A stretch of 64,000 nt of DNA. Origin: PNNG01 sp964577055. Its GTDB lineage: Bacteria; Bacteroidota; Bacteroidia; UBA7662. The stretch is from NCBI GenBank assembly GCA_964577055.1, contig CAZNWC010000012.1:1-64000 (forward strand), written 5' to 3'. Both the position numbers and the translations under genes were made by a program. Positions 52,773 through 61,844 of the stretch are shown piece after piece; the stretch's first letter is position 1, and every line of letters begins with the position of its first letter. The notes under the pieces were generated by a model, which did no database searches, had not been told where the DNA came from, and saw nothing but the letters and a program-made list of their open reading frames with translations.

Positions 52773-53507
52773 TTAATAATCGTCGTCGTCGTAATCGCTG
52801 CGACCGCGTTTTCCTCCTCGACCACTGCCGAAGTCGTCATCATCATCATCGTCCATATCATCCTCTTCGTCGGCATCTTCTTCTTCCTCGTCGTCCAATG
52901 GCAAATCGTCATCATCGATTGTCAAATCGAGGTCAATGCTGGCCTCTTTGCTGCTCTTGGCACCTGCCTCGAGTGATTCGAAAACCACCAAATCATCAGC
53001 AGCTTCTTGGCCATCGTCATCCAATGCTTCCAGCAAATCTGGTGCAACTGCTTTGGGAGAATCTTCAATTTTAGGCTTTACGATGGTTTTAACCGGATAC
53101 TGCTTGGGTGCTTCGCCTACCGACTTTACCATGCGGGGATAATGGTTGCCATCACCATTGCTGGTATCAATGTTCACCAATTCAACCAAAAATGCCCATC
53201 CCTCATCCGATTGATAGACGTACACAAACCGCTGGTGCGGATCGTCGATGTAGTCGCTGATGCGGGTTTTATTCATGGGCATGGGATTGTTCACTATGCT
53301 GTACTGCATGTCTTTGAATGCAATCTCATCTTCCATGTGCCACAGGTCATCGCTGTAAAAAAATGAGGCAGGATGCTTTACATCGAAAGAGAAAGCCCGA
53401 AGGATGGCATAATGCAAATCTTCAAAAGTCTGTACCGACTTGATTTCGATTTCTCTGCTGATGCCTTCGTAATCTTCAATTTCAATGCGGAAGCGGTATA
53501 TGGCCAT
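52773..53507 (-). CDS. pRiA4b ORF-3-like protein with acidic C-terminal tail
   Basis: A 244-residue protein. The first 150 residues match the plasmid pRiA4b ORF-3 fold (IYRFRIEIEDYEGISREIEI, FEDLHYAILRAFSFDVKHPA, FVYVYQSDEGWAFLVELVNI). The C-terminal 60 residues are almost pure Asp/Glu with a short G-R-K-rich insert (GSGRGGKRGR) and end DDDDY. Such acidic-tailed copies occur in Bacteroidota chromosomes without transposon genes nearby, so the 'IS1096 passenger' name is misleading. The function is unknown; the tail could be a nucleic-acid mimic. The tail's GAT/GAC codon run is a slippage-prone trinucleotide tract. Confidence 0.82.
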   Translation of the reverse strand: MAIYRFRIEIEDYEGISREIEIKSVQTFEDLHYAILRAFSFDVKHPASFFYSDDLWHMEDEIAFKDMQYSIVNNPMPMNKTRISDYIDDPHQRFVYVYQSDEGWAFLVELVNIDTSNGDGNHYPRMVKSVGEAPKQYPVKTIVKPKIEDSPKAVAPDLLEALDDDGQEAADDLVVFESLEAGAKSSKEASIDLDLTIDDDDLPLDDEEEEDADEEDDMDDDDDDDFGSGRGGKRGRSDYDDDDY

Positions 53508-53536
53508 TGGTCTCTAATTTGCGCCAAAAATATAAA

Positions 53537-54949
53537 CTATTGGGGTAGTGTCAACCCCAGCTCTACGCCTTTTTGTTTCATGAGTTCCCAAGCCTCTTCA
53601 CGGTTGTTTTCAATGACCCCATTTACAATGGCATCCTTGATGGTATTTTTGATAATACCGATTTCACGGCCGGCCGGAATGCTGAAAAACGCCATGATGT
53701 CGTCGCCTGATACAGGTGGCTGAAGTAACCTGATACGGTCGGCTTCTGCCACTTGTTGCAGTTTTTCTTCTAAAATTAGGAAGTTTTGCAGATACCTGCG
53801 GACTTTTACTTCATTTTTTGAGGTGATGTCGGCCTTGCACAAAGTCATCAGGCTTTCGATGTCTTCGCCAACTTCAAAAATCAAACGTCGCACAGCAGAA
53901 TCGGTGACGGTGCTTTTGGTGAGGGCAATGGGGCGCAGGTGCAGCCGTACCAGTTTTTGTACGCGTCGCATTTCTTCGTGCATCGGCAAACGGAGTCGAC
54001 GGAAAATTTTGGGCACCATTCGTGCACCTAATTCTTCATGGCCGTGAAAAGTCCAGCCAATTTCGGGCTCAAAACGTTGGGTGGGTGGTTTGGCGATGTC
54101 GTGCAGAATAGCTGCCCAACGCAACCACAAATCGTTGGTATCTCGCGCTATATTGTCGAGTACCTTGAGCGTATGATAAAAATTATCCTTGTGCGACATG
54201 CCTTGTTGCGTTTTAACGCCTTGCAATGCTGCCATTTCTGGAAATATGCGGTGCAAAAGCCCGCTGTCGAATAGCAAACGAAATCCAATACTTGGCTGCG
54301 GAGCCAAGATGATTTTGTTGAGTTCATCGGTAATTCGCTCTGCCGACACAATGTCAATGCGCTCAACATTGGCCTTGATTGCTGCGAATGTGCTGGGATC
54401 GATTTGGAATTTGAGTTGGGTGGCAAACCGAATGGCCCTCATCATGCGCAAGGGATCGTCGCTAAAGGTAATATGGGGTTCGAGGGGTGTTACCAACCTG
54501 CCTTGCTCCAAATCATTCATGCCGTTGTAGAGGTCAACCAACGCTCCGTAATTCGGAAAAATCTCAATGGCCATGGCATTTACCGTAAAGTCGCGCCGCC
54601 CGATATCATCGGCCAAGGTGCCATCTTCTACCAACGGTTTACGGGAGTCGGCGCGGTACGATTCACGCCGGGCACCTACAAATTCCAATGCCAAATCGGG
54701 CAATTGCAACATGGCGGTGCCGTAGGTCTTGAATACCGATAGCGGGGCTTTTTTGGGCAAGCTCTGGGCCAATTGTTTGGCGAAGTCAATGCCACCACCC
54801 ATCACCAAAATGTCGATGTCCTTGTTGCTTCTCCCCAAAACCAAATCACGCACATAACCTCCCACAACGTAACAGCTCGTTTGAGATAGCACCGCTTGTT
54901 GGCGAAGCCAAGCAAACGGATGTTCGGGTAAACGGTTTCCCAAGTTCAT
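53537..54949 (-). CDS. CCA-adding tRNA nucleotidyltransferase-type enzyme with HD domain
   Basis: A 470-residue class II nucleotidyltransferase. The head domain has CYVVGGYVRDLVLGRSNKDIDIL with the catalytic D-x-D, then RRDFTVNAMAIE and the RADSR motif. The neck shows FSDDPLRMMRAIRFATQL, and an HD phosphohydrolase domain follows (WAAILHDIAKP). This composition is that of PcnB/CCA family proteins with an HD domain. CCA addition fits the tRNA-Arg at 35972, whose CCA is not encoded, but poly(A) polymerase activity is a possible alternative. It lies one base from the ArnT-like gene. Confidence 0.88.
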   Translation of the reverse strand: MNLGNRLPEHPFAWLRQQAVLSQTSCYVVGGYVRDLVLGRSNKDIDILVMGGGIDFAKQLAQSLPKKAPLSVFKTYGTAMLQLPDLALEFVGARRESYRADSRKPLVEDGTLADDIGRRDFTVNAMAIEIFPNYGALVDLYNGMNDLEQGRLVTPLEPHITFSDDPLRMMRAIRFATQLKFQIDPSTFAAIKANVERIDIVSAERITDELNKIILAPQPSIGFRLLFDSGLLHRIFPEMAALQGVKTQQGMSHKDNFYHTLKVLDNIARDTNDLWLRWAAILHDIAKPPTQRFEPEIGWTFHGHEELGARMVPKIFRRLRLPMHEEMRRVQKLVRLHLRPIALTKSTVTDSAVRRLIFEVGEDIESLMTLCKADITSKNEVKVRRYLQNFLILEEKLQQVAEADRIRLLQPPVSGDDIMAFFSIPAGREIGIIKNTIKDAIVNGVIENNREEAWELMKQKGVELGLTLPQ

Positions 54950-56584
54950 TTAATCAAGCTTTATGGTCAGCAGCACACGTTTTTCAACCGAAGCACTCCG
55001 CGTTTTGGCATTTAAAAATGCTGGACTCAGGTGAGTGACTTTAAAATAAGGCATTTCTACCTGGTGTTTCACCGACAAAGGTACCTGCTTTTGCCATTCC
55101 ATTGCGAGCGCAGGAGTGGTGTAAAGCAGAAACATTTTGTTTTTTGGAAGATTTTCAGGCGAAATGGGTTTGACGATTTGTTGGCTATAGAAATGCAAAG
55201 CATGAATGCTCTCTTCATTGTTCAACCAATGATACACGGGGAGTTTTTCGTGCTGGTTCACAACCATTATACCAGCCTGCGAACTGCTTTGGTATCGCAT
55301 GATTTCGGGGTAAAAGTACCCATTGGCAAAAAGACCGAAGACAATTAGGGCACAAGCCGTGGGAAGTAAGTTTTTGATGTTTCCTGAATGGGATTGCCGC
55401 ATGACGAAACCGTAGAGCAGTAGCCCAAACGTGAAGGGAAGGAGCAATGCTACATACAAAGGCGATTGCAAGGTCCAATACAACAAAACGCTGGTAAAAC
55501 CGACCATGAATAGTGCCAATATGGTGTGGACAATGCGCCATATCCTTTTTTCATAGGCTGTTGACCACCAACCCGACAACCAGATTGCGGCAAACGGCCA
55601 TGTTACGTATACATAATGTGGTAACTTGTAACGGCTGAGCGACATGGCAATAAGCATGAGGACAAATCCGAAAACAGGAACAAGTTTTCCTTGTTCACCC
55701 TGCCATAGCAAAAACCGTTTTGGCTGAAACAACATGCCAATGAATGCGGGCACCCAAGGTAAAAATGCCCAAGCAAAATTTTCAAGCAAATAAGTAGCAG
55801 GCAAATTGTTTTCCCAAACATTTTCCCCTGTAATGCGCCCAAAACTTTGTGTCCAGAAATAGTATTTCATCCCTTTTTCCCAGCCCCATTGGGTGTAAAG
55901 TCCATACAGCATTGGACCTAATAGCACCAATACCCAAACCAAGCCCAGCACCCATTCAGGTCTCCACAAACGTTTCCAGTCGCGCCGAAGGACGGCATCG
56001 GGTCCAAATGCAGCCAGCACAGCAATCAGGGCCACGGGGCCTTTGGCCAGCATAGCCAGCGCCAAAGAAGTAAATGCCCAGAAAAATGCTGCTTTGTTTT
56101 TGGTCCGTAGATATACTTCGAGTTGCCAACAGCAGATGAGCATGAAATTCACCAGCATAGCGTCGGTCCGCAGATCTTGGTGCATGAGCATAAAACCGGC
56201 GTTAAAGCTATAAAAAAGGCGCGCAGGTGTTTTTGCTTCCGCACCATATAGCAAGGTAGCCCACCTACCCATGGCAAAAATGCCCATTAGACCAATAAGG
56301 GTGGGGATGAGCTTAAAGCCCCAATTGTTTTCGCCAAAGAGCCACATGCCAATAGCACCCGTCCAAAAGAGCAGCGGCGGTTTATCGGGAAATCCACGCG
56401 AGTTGTACGTTTGGCCATGTTCGTAAATCTCTAGCCATTCGCCATTGTGCAGGATTTCGCGCGAAATAGATGCGTATTGGGCAGCATCTACTTCCATAAC
56501 ATCTACATGCATGCCCAAGCAAAGCACCAGCAGGCCACCTAACCAAAGTGGCCATTCTTTGGACAGGGCAGCGACGTATTTCAT
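54950..56584 (-). CDS. ArnT-like polyprenyl-phosphate-sugar glycosyltransferase (GT83/GT39)
   Basis: A 544-residue inner-membrane protein with about ten to twelve hydrophobic segments. The signature first loop is VDAAQYASISREILHNGEWLE ... YNSRGFPDKPPLLFWTGAIGMWLFG, with the catalytic acidic residues of PMT/ArnT enzymes (E-D-A and the F-P-D-K-P-P-L motif). The start ATG at 56584 overlaps the preceding GT2 stop (ATGA); the frame is open to 56611. With that GT2, which makes a lipid-linked sugar, it forms the usual donor-plus-transferase pair acting on a periplasmic substrate such as lipid A or proteins. Confidence 0.9.
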   Translation of the reverse strand: MKYVAALSKEWPLWLGGLLVLCLGMHVDVMEVDAAQYASISREILHNGEWLEIYEHGQTYNSRGFPDKPPLLFWTGAIGMWLFGENNWGFKLIPTLIGLMGIFAMGRWATLLYGAEAKTPARLFYSFNAGFMLMHQDLRTDAMLVNFMLICCWQLEVYLRTKNKAAFFWAFTSLALAMLAKGPVALIAVLAAFGPDAVLRRDWKRLWRPEWVLGLVWVLVLLGPMLYGLYTQWGWEKGMKYYFWTQSFGRITGENVWENNLPATYLLENFAWAFLPWVPAFIGMLFQPKRFLLWQGEQGKLVPVFGFVLMLIAMSLSRYKLPHYVYVTWPFAAIWLSGWWSTAYEKRIWRIVHTILALFMVGFTSVLLYWTLQSPLYVALLLPFTFGLLLYGFVMRQSHSGNIKNLLPTACALIVFGLFANGYFYPEIMRYQSSSQAGIMVVNQHEKLPVYHWLNNEESIHALHFYSQQIVKPISPENLPKNKMFLLYTTPALAMEWQKQVPLSVKHQVEMPYFKVTHLSPAFLNAKTRSASVEKRVLLTIKLD

Positions 56585-57306
56585 CGAAACAAATTGTACT
56601 TCAGGATACAATAAATGGCCCTAAATCCATCTTTCCAATTGATTTTTTTCCCTTCGGCATAAGTACGGCCATAATACGATATCCCTACCTCGTAGATACG
56701 TATGTTTGGAATGCGGGCTATCTTGGAAGTTACTTCTGGCTCAAAACCAAACCGATTTTCACGCAAGGTAATGCCCTGAATGATCTCGCGACGGAAGGCT
56801 TTGTAGCATGTTTCCATGTCGGTAAGGTTCAGGTTGGTGAACATATTGCTCAAAAAGGTGAGGAATTTATTCCCGATGGTGTGCCAAAAGAACAATATGC
56901 GGTGTGGTTTACCACCAATAAAACGCGATCCGAATACCACATCGGCAACGCCGTTGAGAAATGGCTTGAGCAGGATGTTGTACTCGTATGGGTCATATTC
57001 AAGGTCGGCATCCTGAATCAGAACCACATCGCCAGTAGCGTGGGCTATGCCTGTGCGCAAGGCCGCGCCTTTGCCTTTGTTGACATTGTGTTTGAGGTAT
57101 TGGAAAGAATGTGTTGGGTGTGCTGAGATAAATTCTAAAATCGCTTCTTCGGTATCGTCTTTCGAACAATCATTGACCAAAATAATCTCTTTTTGAACAT
57201 TTCCCTCAAGTTGAACGTCTATGATTTTGTTCAAAATATGGTGGATGTACCGGCCTTCGTTGTAAGCTGGTATGACAACAGAAAGGCTGCGGATGGGTGT
57301 TGACAT
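56581..57306 (-). CDS. Dolichyl-phosphate-mannose-synthase-like GT2 glycosyltransferase
   Basis: A 241-residue cytoplasmic-face enzyme transferring a sugar from a nucleotide donor to polyprenyl phosphate. LSVVIPAYNEGRYIHHILNK, IILVNDCSKDDTEEA, VLIQDADLEYDPYEY (DxD) and SNMFTNLNLTDMETCYKAFRRE (catalytic) match DPM1. No C-terminal membrane domain, as in DPM1 itself. It precedes and overlaps the ArnT-like gene and has a -7 box TATTTTTG at 57331-57324. Confidence 0.93.
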   Translation of the reverse strand: MSTPIRSLSVVIPAYNEGRYIHHILNKIIDVQLEGNVQKEIILVNDCSKDDTEEAILEFISAHPTHSFQYLKHNVNKGKGAALRTGIAHATGDVVLIQDADLEYDPYEYNILLKPFLNGVADVVFGSRFIGGKPHRILFFWHTIGNKFLTFLSNMFTNLNLTDMETCYKAFRREIIQGITLRENRFGFEPEVTSKIARIPNIRIYEVGISYYGRTYAEGKKINWKDGFRAIYCILKYNLFR

Positions 57307-57323
57307 AGAGGCGTAATAAACCG

Positions 57324-57331
57324 CAAAAATA
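57324..57331 (-). promoter_or_regulatory. -7 box of the GT2/ArnT-like operon
   Basis: On the minus strand TATTTTTG, an exact TAnnTTTG match 17 bases before the ATG at 57306. Confidence 0.55.
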
Positions 57332-57456
57332 CAGATTCCGACCGAAAGGGAAGACTATCGCTTTTTGCGCGACTTTTTGTGTTTTTTCGACTTTCTCAAA
57401 TAAACCCGTGCTTAATCCTTTATTTTGCGTCCAAATATCAAAAGCTGTAAAAGCAG

Positions 57457-59793
57457 ATGGCGAAAAATTTAGTTATCGTAGAATCACCGGCGAAAGCCAA
57501 AACCATTGAAGGTTATCTGGGCAAGGATTTCCTTGTAAAGTCGAGTTTTGGACACATCCGTGACCTCAAAAAGGGCAATAAGGGTGTATTGGTCGAACAA
57601 CGGTTTGAGCCAGTTTACGAAGTTTCTACCGATAAGAAAAATGTGGTTGCCGAACTAAAAAAGTTGGCAGATGAGGCAAAAGTTGTATGGCTGGCTTCCG
57701 ATGAGGACCGCGAGGGAGAAGCCATCAGCTGGCACCTGAAAGAGGTGCTCAAGCTCAAGGAAGACAAAATCAAGCGAATTGTTTTTCACGAGATTACCAA
57801 GCCGGCCATCCTGCGTGCCATCGAGCATCCGCGAACCATCGACTACAACTTGGTGAATGCACAACAAGCCCGCCGGGTGTTGGATCGTTTGGTAGGTTTT
57901 GAAATTTCTCCGGTTTTGTGGAGAAAGGTAAAGCCCTCTCTTTCAGCAGGTAGGGTTCAGTCTGTTGCTGTAAGACTTGTGGTAGAGCGCGAGCGCGAAA
58001 TACAAGCTTTTGAAAGTACGCCGGCTTTCCGTGTGACTGCGGTTTTTACCAAAATGGCAGGCAGCAAACAGGCCATCAAAGCCGAATGGCCGCAACGTTT
58101 TGCCACCGAAGAGGCAGCTAAAGCTTTTTTGGAACAATTGCTCAACCGTAGCTATACCGTAGGCAGCATCGAACAGCGACCGCTTAAAAAATCACCTGCT
58201 CCGCCCTTCACCACTTCCACTTTGCAACAGGAGGCATCGCGAAAGCTGCGTTTTTCGGTCACCAAAACCATGCGTTTGGCCCAAGAGCTATACGAGTCAG
58301 GGAAAATCACTTACATGCGTACCGATAGCGTGAACCTATCGGAAACAGCCCTGAATGCCGCGCAAGAGGAGATTTTAAGGGCCTATGGCAAAGACTTTCA
58401 CCAGCAGCGCCAATACCGCACCAAAACAGCTTCTGCGCAAGAAGCACACGAAGCCATACGCCCCACCTATTTTGAGAACCACAGTATCGACGGTGAAAAA
58501 GACCTCAAGGCACTGTATGAGCTCATTTGGCGACGCGCCATTGCTTCCCAAATGAGCGAGGCCCTCATCGAAAAAACCGTCATCCACATCGGTAGTCAGG
58601 GCTTGAATGGCAGTTTTAATGCTGAGGGCGAAGTAATTCGCTTCGAAGGCTTTTTAAAGGTGTACCTCGAATCAGACGATGAAGAACCCGGTGAAGAAAA
58701 CGAAGGCAATGCCTTGCCCCAGGTGACAGAAGGGGAAGCCCTCAACGCCCTCACCGTTACCGCTACACAACGTTACAGCCGCCCACCTAGCCGATACACT
58801 GAAGCGAGTTTGGTGAAAAAACTGGAAGAACTCGGTATCGGTCGACCTTCTACGTATGCGCCTACCATCAGTACCATCCAAAAGCGGGGATATGTTGAGC
58901 GAACGGATTTGGAGGGACAACAACGCGCCTTTGTGGTTTTGCAGCTCGAAAATGCGGCAATCAACCGCACGGTGAAAACAGAAACCACCGGTGCCGACAA
59001 AGGCAAAATGGCCCCAACGGATATTGGGATGTTGGTTAACGATTTTCTACTCGAGCATTTTCCCAAGGTGATGGATTACCAGTTTACCGCCAACGTAGAA
59101 CAGGAATTCGACCACATTGCCGAAGGGCAACTCGATTGGCAGAAAATGATTGACGCCTTTTATCAGCCCTTTCACGCCAATGTTGAAAACACCATTGAGA
59201 ACAGTGAGCGCATCACAGGAGAGCGCATTTTAGGCGAAGACCCTGTTTCGGGCTTTCAAATATCGGTGCGCATGGCACGCTTTGGTCCTGTTGCTGTGAA
59301 GACCAACCTCAGCGATCCCGATGCGAAGCCATTGTATGCGAATTTGCGTTCGGGCATGCACCTCGAACAGGTAAGGCTGGAAGATGCCCTCGAATTGTTC
59401 AAATTACCACGCCATGTAGGTGAGTTCGAAGAAAAGGAGATGGTGATTGGCGTTGGAAAATTCGGACCCTATGTTCGGCACGATGGCAAGTTTGTTTCGC
59501 TGCGCAAAGACATGGATCCTTTGGCGGTAACCCCCGAAGAAGCCATTGAACTCATCCTAGAAAAACGAAGCAAAGAGGCCAATCGCATCATCCATGACTT
59601 CAAAGAGCAAGGAATTCAGGTGTTAAATGGGATGTATGGCCCTTACATTGCCAAAGACAAAAAGAATTACAAAATCCCCAAAGGGACCGATGCACATGCC
59701 TTAGATGTGGCCACCTGCGAAGAAATCATTGCCAATAGCCCTGAACCCAAAGCAGGGGCTAAAAAGGGCGGTCGTGCGAAAAAGCGGGGATAA
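57457..59793 (+). CDS. topA: DNA topoisomerase I
   Basis: A 778-residue type IA topoisomerase relaxing negative supercoils. The Toprim domain has Glu9 (VESPAKAKTI) and the D-x-D Asp82/Asp84 (ASDEDREGEAISW). The active-site tyrosine is Tyr286 in KITYMRTDS. Downstream the protein carries repeated TopA C-terminal units (MARFGPVAVKTNL, VGKFGPYVRHDGK, MYGPYIAKDKKNYKIPKG) instead of the Cys4 zinc fingers of E. coli TopA; a lysine-rich tail (KKGGRAKKRG) ends it. The start is ATG 57457. Probably its own transcript. Confidence 0.97.
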   Translation: MAKNLVIVESPAKAKTIEGYLGKDFLVKSSFGHIRDLKKGNKGVLVEQRFEPVYEVSTDKKNVVAELKKLADEAKVVWLASDEDREGEAISWHLKEVLKLKEDKIKRIVFHEITKPAILRAIEHPRTIDYNLVNAQQARRVLDRLVGFEISPVLWRKVKPSLSAGRVQSVAVRLVVEREREIQAFESTPAFRVTAVFTKMAGSKQAIKAEWPQRFATEEAAKAFLEQLLNRSYTVGSIEQRPLKKSPAPPFTTSTLQQEASRKLRFSVTKTMRLAQELYESGKITYMRTDSVNLSETALNAAQEEILRAYGKDFHQQRQYRTKTASAQEAHEAIRPTYFENHSIDGEKDLKALYELIWRRAIASQMSEALIEKTVIHIGSQGLNGSFNAEGEVIRFEGFLKVYLESDDEEPGEENEGNALPQVTEGEALNALTVTATQRYSRPPSRYTEASLVKKLEELGIGRPSTYAPTISTIQKRGYVERTDLEGQQRAFVVLQLENAAINRTVKTETTGADKGKMAPTDIGMLVNDFLLEHFPKVMDYQFTANVEQEFDHIAEGQLDWQKMIDAFYQPFHANVENTIENSERITGERILGEDPVSGFQISVRMARFGPVAVKTNLSDPDAKPLYANLRSGMHLEQVRLEDALELFKLPRHVGEFEEKEMVIGVGKFGPYVRHDGKFVSLRKDMDPLAVTPEEAIELILEKRSKEANRIIHDFKEQGIQVLNGMYGPYIAKDKKNYKIPKGTDAHALDVATCEEIIANSPEPKAGAKKGGRAKKRG

Positions 59794-59842
59794 TTTGTAG
59801 ATATCCCTTGAACATTTTTCTGCTATTTCACCTTTCAAGAGT

Positions 59843-60772
59843 ATGAACGGCGAAAATGTTTCTGATGCTACGCTAAAAGCGATGATTACCCTGCTTGACG
59901 ACAGTGATGCAGAGGTGGTTGCCCATGTTACTGAACAATTATTGGGTTTTGGTAGCGGCATCATTCCTCAATTGGAACATGCTTGGGAAGGTATCGAAGA
60001 CCATGGCTTACAAGAAAGGGTTGAAAACATCATTCACAAAATACAATTCAACCTTACCCGTGAGTCGTTGACCGATTGGCTGGAGAATAGCCGGCATGAC
60101 TTACTGCAGGCCATGTTGATTGTAGCGCGTTATCAGTACCCTGATTTGAGCGAATCGCGCGTGCGCAATCACATAGAATCGATTCGCATTGACGCCTGGA
60201 TGGAAATGAACTATTACCTAACCGCATTGGAGAAGGTACGGATACTGAACCATATTTTCTTCCGTATCCACGGCTTTTCGGGCAATACTGATCATTACAA
60301 TGATCCTCAAAATAGCTTTATCAACAAGGTTTTAGAGTCGCGCAAGGGTAATCCAATCAGTTTGTGCGTGCTCTACATGATCATCGCCCAACGCTTAAAC
60401 ATTCCTATATACGGCGTTAATTTGCCACAGCACTTTATATTGGCGTACCTCGACGATTCAGAAGCGGCAGATAAACTGCCTTTGGCACAAAGAGAGCCTC
60501 TTTTTTACATCAATGCCTTCAACCGAGGGATGGTTTTTGGCCGCAAAGAGATTGATCAATTCTTGCAACTGATTAAACTGCAAGCCGAAGAACGATTTTA
60601 CAGGGCTTGTGATGTATTCGACATTGTGGTACGGGTGTTCAATAACCTGATTACTTCGTTTGAGGACGATAAAAAGCCGGAAAAAGTAGCCGAAGTGGCC
60701 GAGTTGCGCGAAATGGTGCAAGTGTACATGAGCAAAAGGCTTGGTCCTGGCGGAACAGCCCCTACAAACTAA
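59843..60772 (+). CDS. SirB1/transglutaminase-like protein
   Basis: A 309-residue protein with the SirB1 N-terminal/transglutaminase-core domain (LRSRKGNP-type motif LESRKGNPISLCVLYMIIAQ, then YGVNLPQHFILAYL). The catalytic-site Cys is in ISLCVLYM and His in LPQHFIL; a following Asp is plausible in LDDSE. An N-terminal HEAT-like helical region (about 1-80: DDSDAEVVAHVTEQLLGFGS) is additional. The substrate is unknown. It follows topA by 49 bases and ends in a shared terminator. Confidence 0.85.
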   Translation: MNGENVSDATLKAMITLLDDSDAEVVAHVTEQLLGFGSGIIPQLEHAWEGIEDHGLQERVENIIHKIQFNLTRESLTDWLENSRHDLLQAMLIVARYQYPDLSESRVRNHIESIRIDAWMEMNYYLTALEKVRILNHIFFRIHGFSGNTDHYNDPQNSFINKVLESRKGNPISLCVLYMIIAQRLNIPIYGVNLPQHFILAYLDDSEAADKLPLAQREPLFYINAFNRGMVFGRKEIDQFLQLIKLQAEERFYRACDVFDIVVRVFNNLITSFEDDKKPEKVAEVAELREMVQVYMSKRLGPGGTAPTN

Positions 60773-60803
60773 AAAAGCCAACTCCAAAGAGCTGGCTTTT
60801 TTT
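60771..60803. terminator. Bidirectional terminator
   Basis: GCCAACTC, loop CAAA, GAGCTGGC (one mismatch), with an A run on the left and seven T on the right; serves the SirB1-like gene and the convergent coiled-coil gene. Confidence 0.9.
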
Positions 60804-60819
60804 GATGGCGGCTATCTGC

Positions 60820-61722
60820 TTAGCGCAAGGTGAATGAAGTTTCGCCGATAAGCATGCCATCGGCATATACCTCGGCCTTGTAGGTGCCCTCTAGAAATGG
60901 GGTGCCTTTGGTCCAGTAGAGGCACAAGGGCAATTCTTCTTGTTGGTAATCGATGGTGGCCATGGCTGTGTACAAGGTTTCTTGACCTTGTGCCATAAAT
61001 TTACCCGATCCTGCGTCTTCTATCCACAGGGTAACACCTTCGGGGGCTACTACCCGCAAGTAGACGTTTTTATTGCCCCTATTGGCTACCCTGTTTTGGC
61101 CCAAGGTAAAACATGCTTTGATTTTTTCGACGTTCCGCGCGCGTGTGGTACTCACTTCCTTGCCGCCAGAACGCAAACGAATGCCTTCTACATTAAATCC
61201 CGATACCTTGAGCACCGCACCCAATGCCACCTTGTTAGTAAGGTTCACATTTTCGTCCATGAGTTGCTCGTTGCGTCGTTGCTCCGTGCGTATCTCGGCT
61301 TTTAGGCTCTTGTTCTCAACTTGCAAGTTTTCATTGGCTTTGATGAGCGAGTCGATTTTTTCGAGGTACAATTTCTTGTAATAGTTCAACTTGCCATTTT
61401 CACGCTTGAAGCGCTCAATTTGTTGGGCCGACAATTTGTTGATTTGCAGCAGGCTATCCAATTGGCTGCTCTTGGCTGCCAATTCGGCATTGGCTGCTTC
61501 TACCAAACTGTCGAGTTGGGCGTTTTTGCCTTTGAAAAGATTTAATTCTCCAACTGCTTTCTGGAATTCAACTTCCTTTTGCAGGAGGAGCCTTTGCGAT
61601 TCTTCTTTGAGGACCCTGTTGGTATTCCATACATAGATGAATACTCCGTTTAGTAATATCAGGAGGATGATTACGACGATTAACGCCAGCCGCTTCGATT
61701 TTGAATTTTGCTCTTCGTTCAT
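60820..61722 (-). CDS. Membrane-anchored coiled-coil protein of unknown function
   Basis: A 300-residue protein. One N-terminal membrane helix (LALIVVIILLILLNGVFIYV, about 12-31) is followed by a long heptad-rich coiled coil (about 35-165: LLLQKEVEFQKAVGELNLFK, NYYKKLYLEKIDSLIKANEN). A C-terminal beta-rich domain follows (about 170-300: GVTLWIEDAGSGKFMAQGQE ... LPLCLYWTKGTPFLEGTYKA). It should face the periplasm. Not recognised as a named family, although this architecture is common in Bacteroidota. Transcribed alone from a consensus promoter. Confidence 0.8.
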   Translation of the reverse strand: MNEEQNSKSKRLALIVVIILLILLNGVFIYVWNTNRVLKEESQRLLLQKEVEFQKAVGELNLFKGKNAQLDSLVEAANAELAAKSSQLDSLLQINKLSAQQIERFKRENGKLNYYKKLYLEKIDSLIKANENLQVENKSLKAEIRTEQRRNEQLMDENVNLTNKVALGAVLKVSGFNVEGIRLRSGGKEVSTTRARNVEKIKACFTLGQNRVANRGNKNVYLRVVAPEGVTLWIEDAGSGKFMAQGQETLYTAMATIDYQQEELPLCLYWTKGTPFLEGTYKAEVYADGMLIGETSFTLR

Positions 61723-61756
61723 ATCTCGTTTTGCGCGAATTGTTTCAAATTTCCCG

Positions 61757-61786
61757 CAAAATTAAGCTAAAGGTTTGGACGACCAA
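61757..61786 (-). promoter_or_regulatory. Bacteroidota consensus promoter of the coiled-coil gene
   Basis: On the minus strand TTG (61786-61784), 19 bases, TAATTTTG (61764-61757): a full match to TTG-N19-TAnnTTTG, 34 bases before the ATG. Confidence 0.8.
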
Positions 61787-61844
61787 CTTATTATCACGGA
61801 ATTCGTAATTGAAACAGTCAACTATTTAAAAACGGAGGATGGTT

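Noticed and set aside
52773..53507. Transposon passenger gene (pRiA4b ORF-3 / IS1096 annotation) as evidence for a mobile element
   Set aside because: No transposase, terminal inverted repeats or target duplication around it; the acidic-tailed form is found as a stand-alone chromosomal gene.
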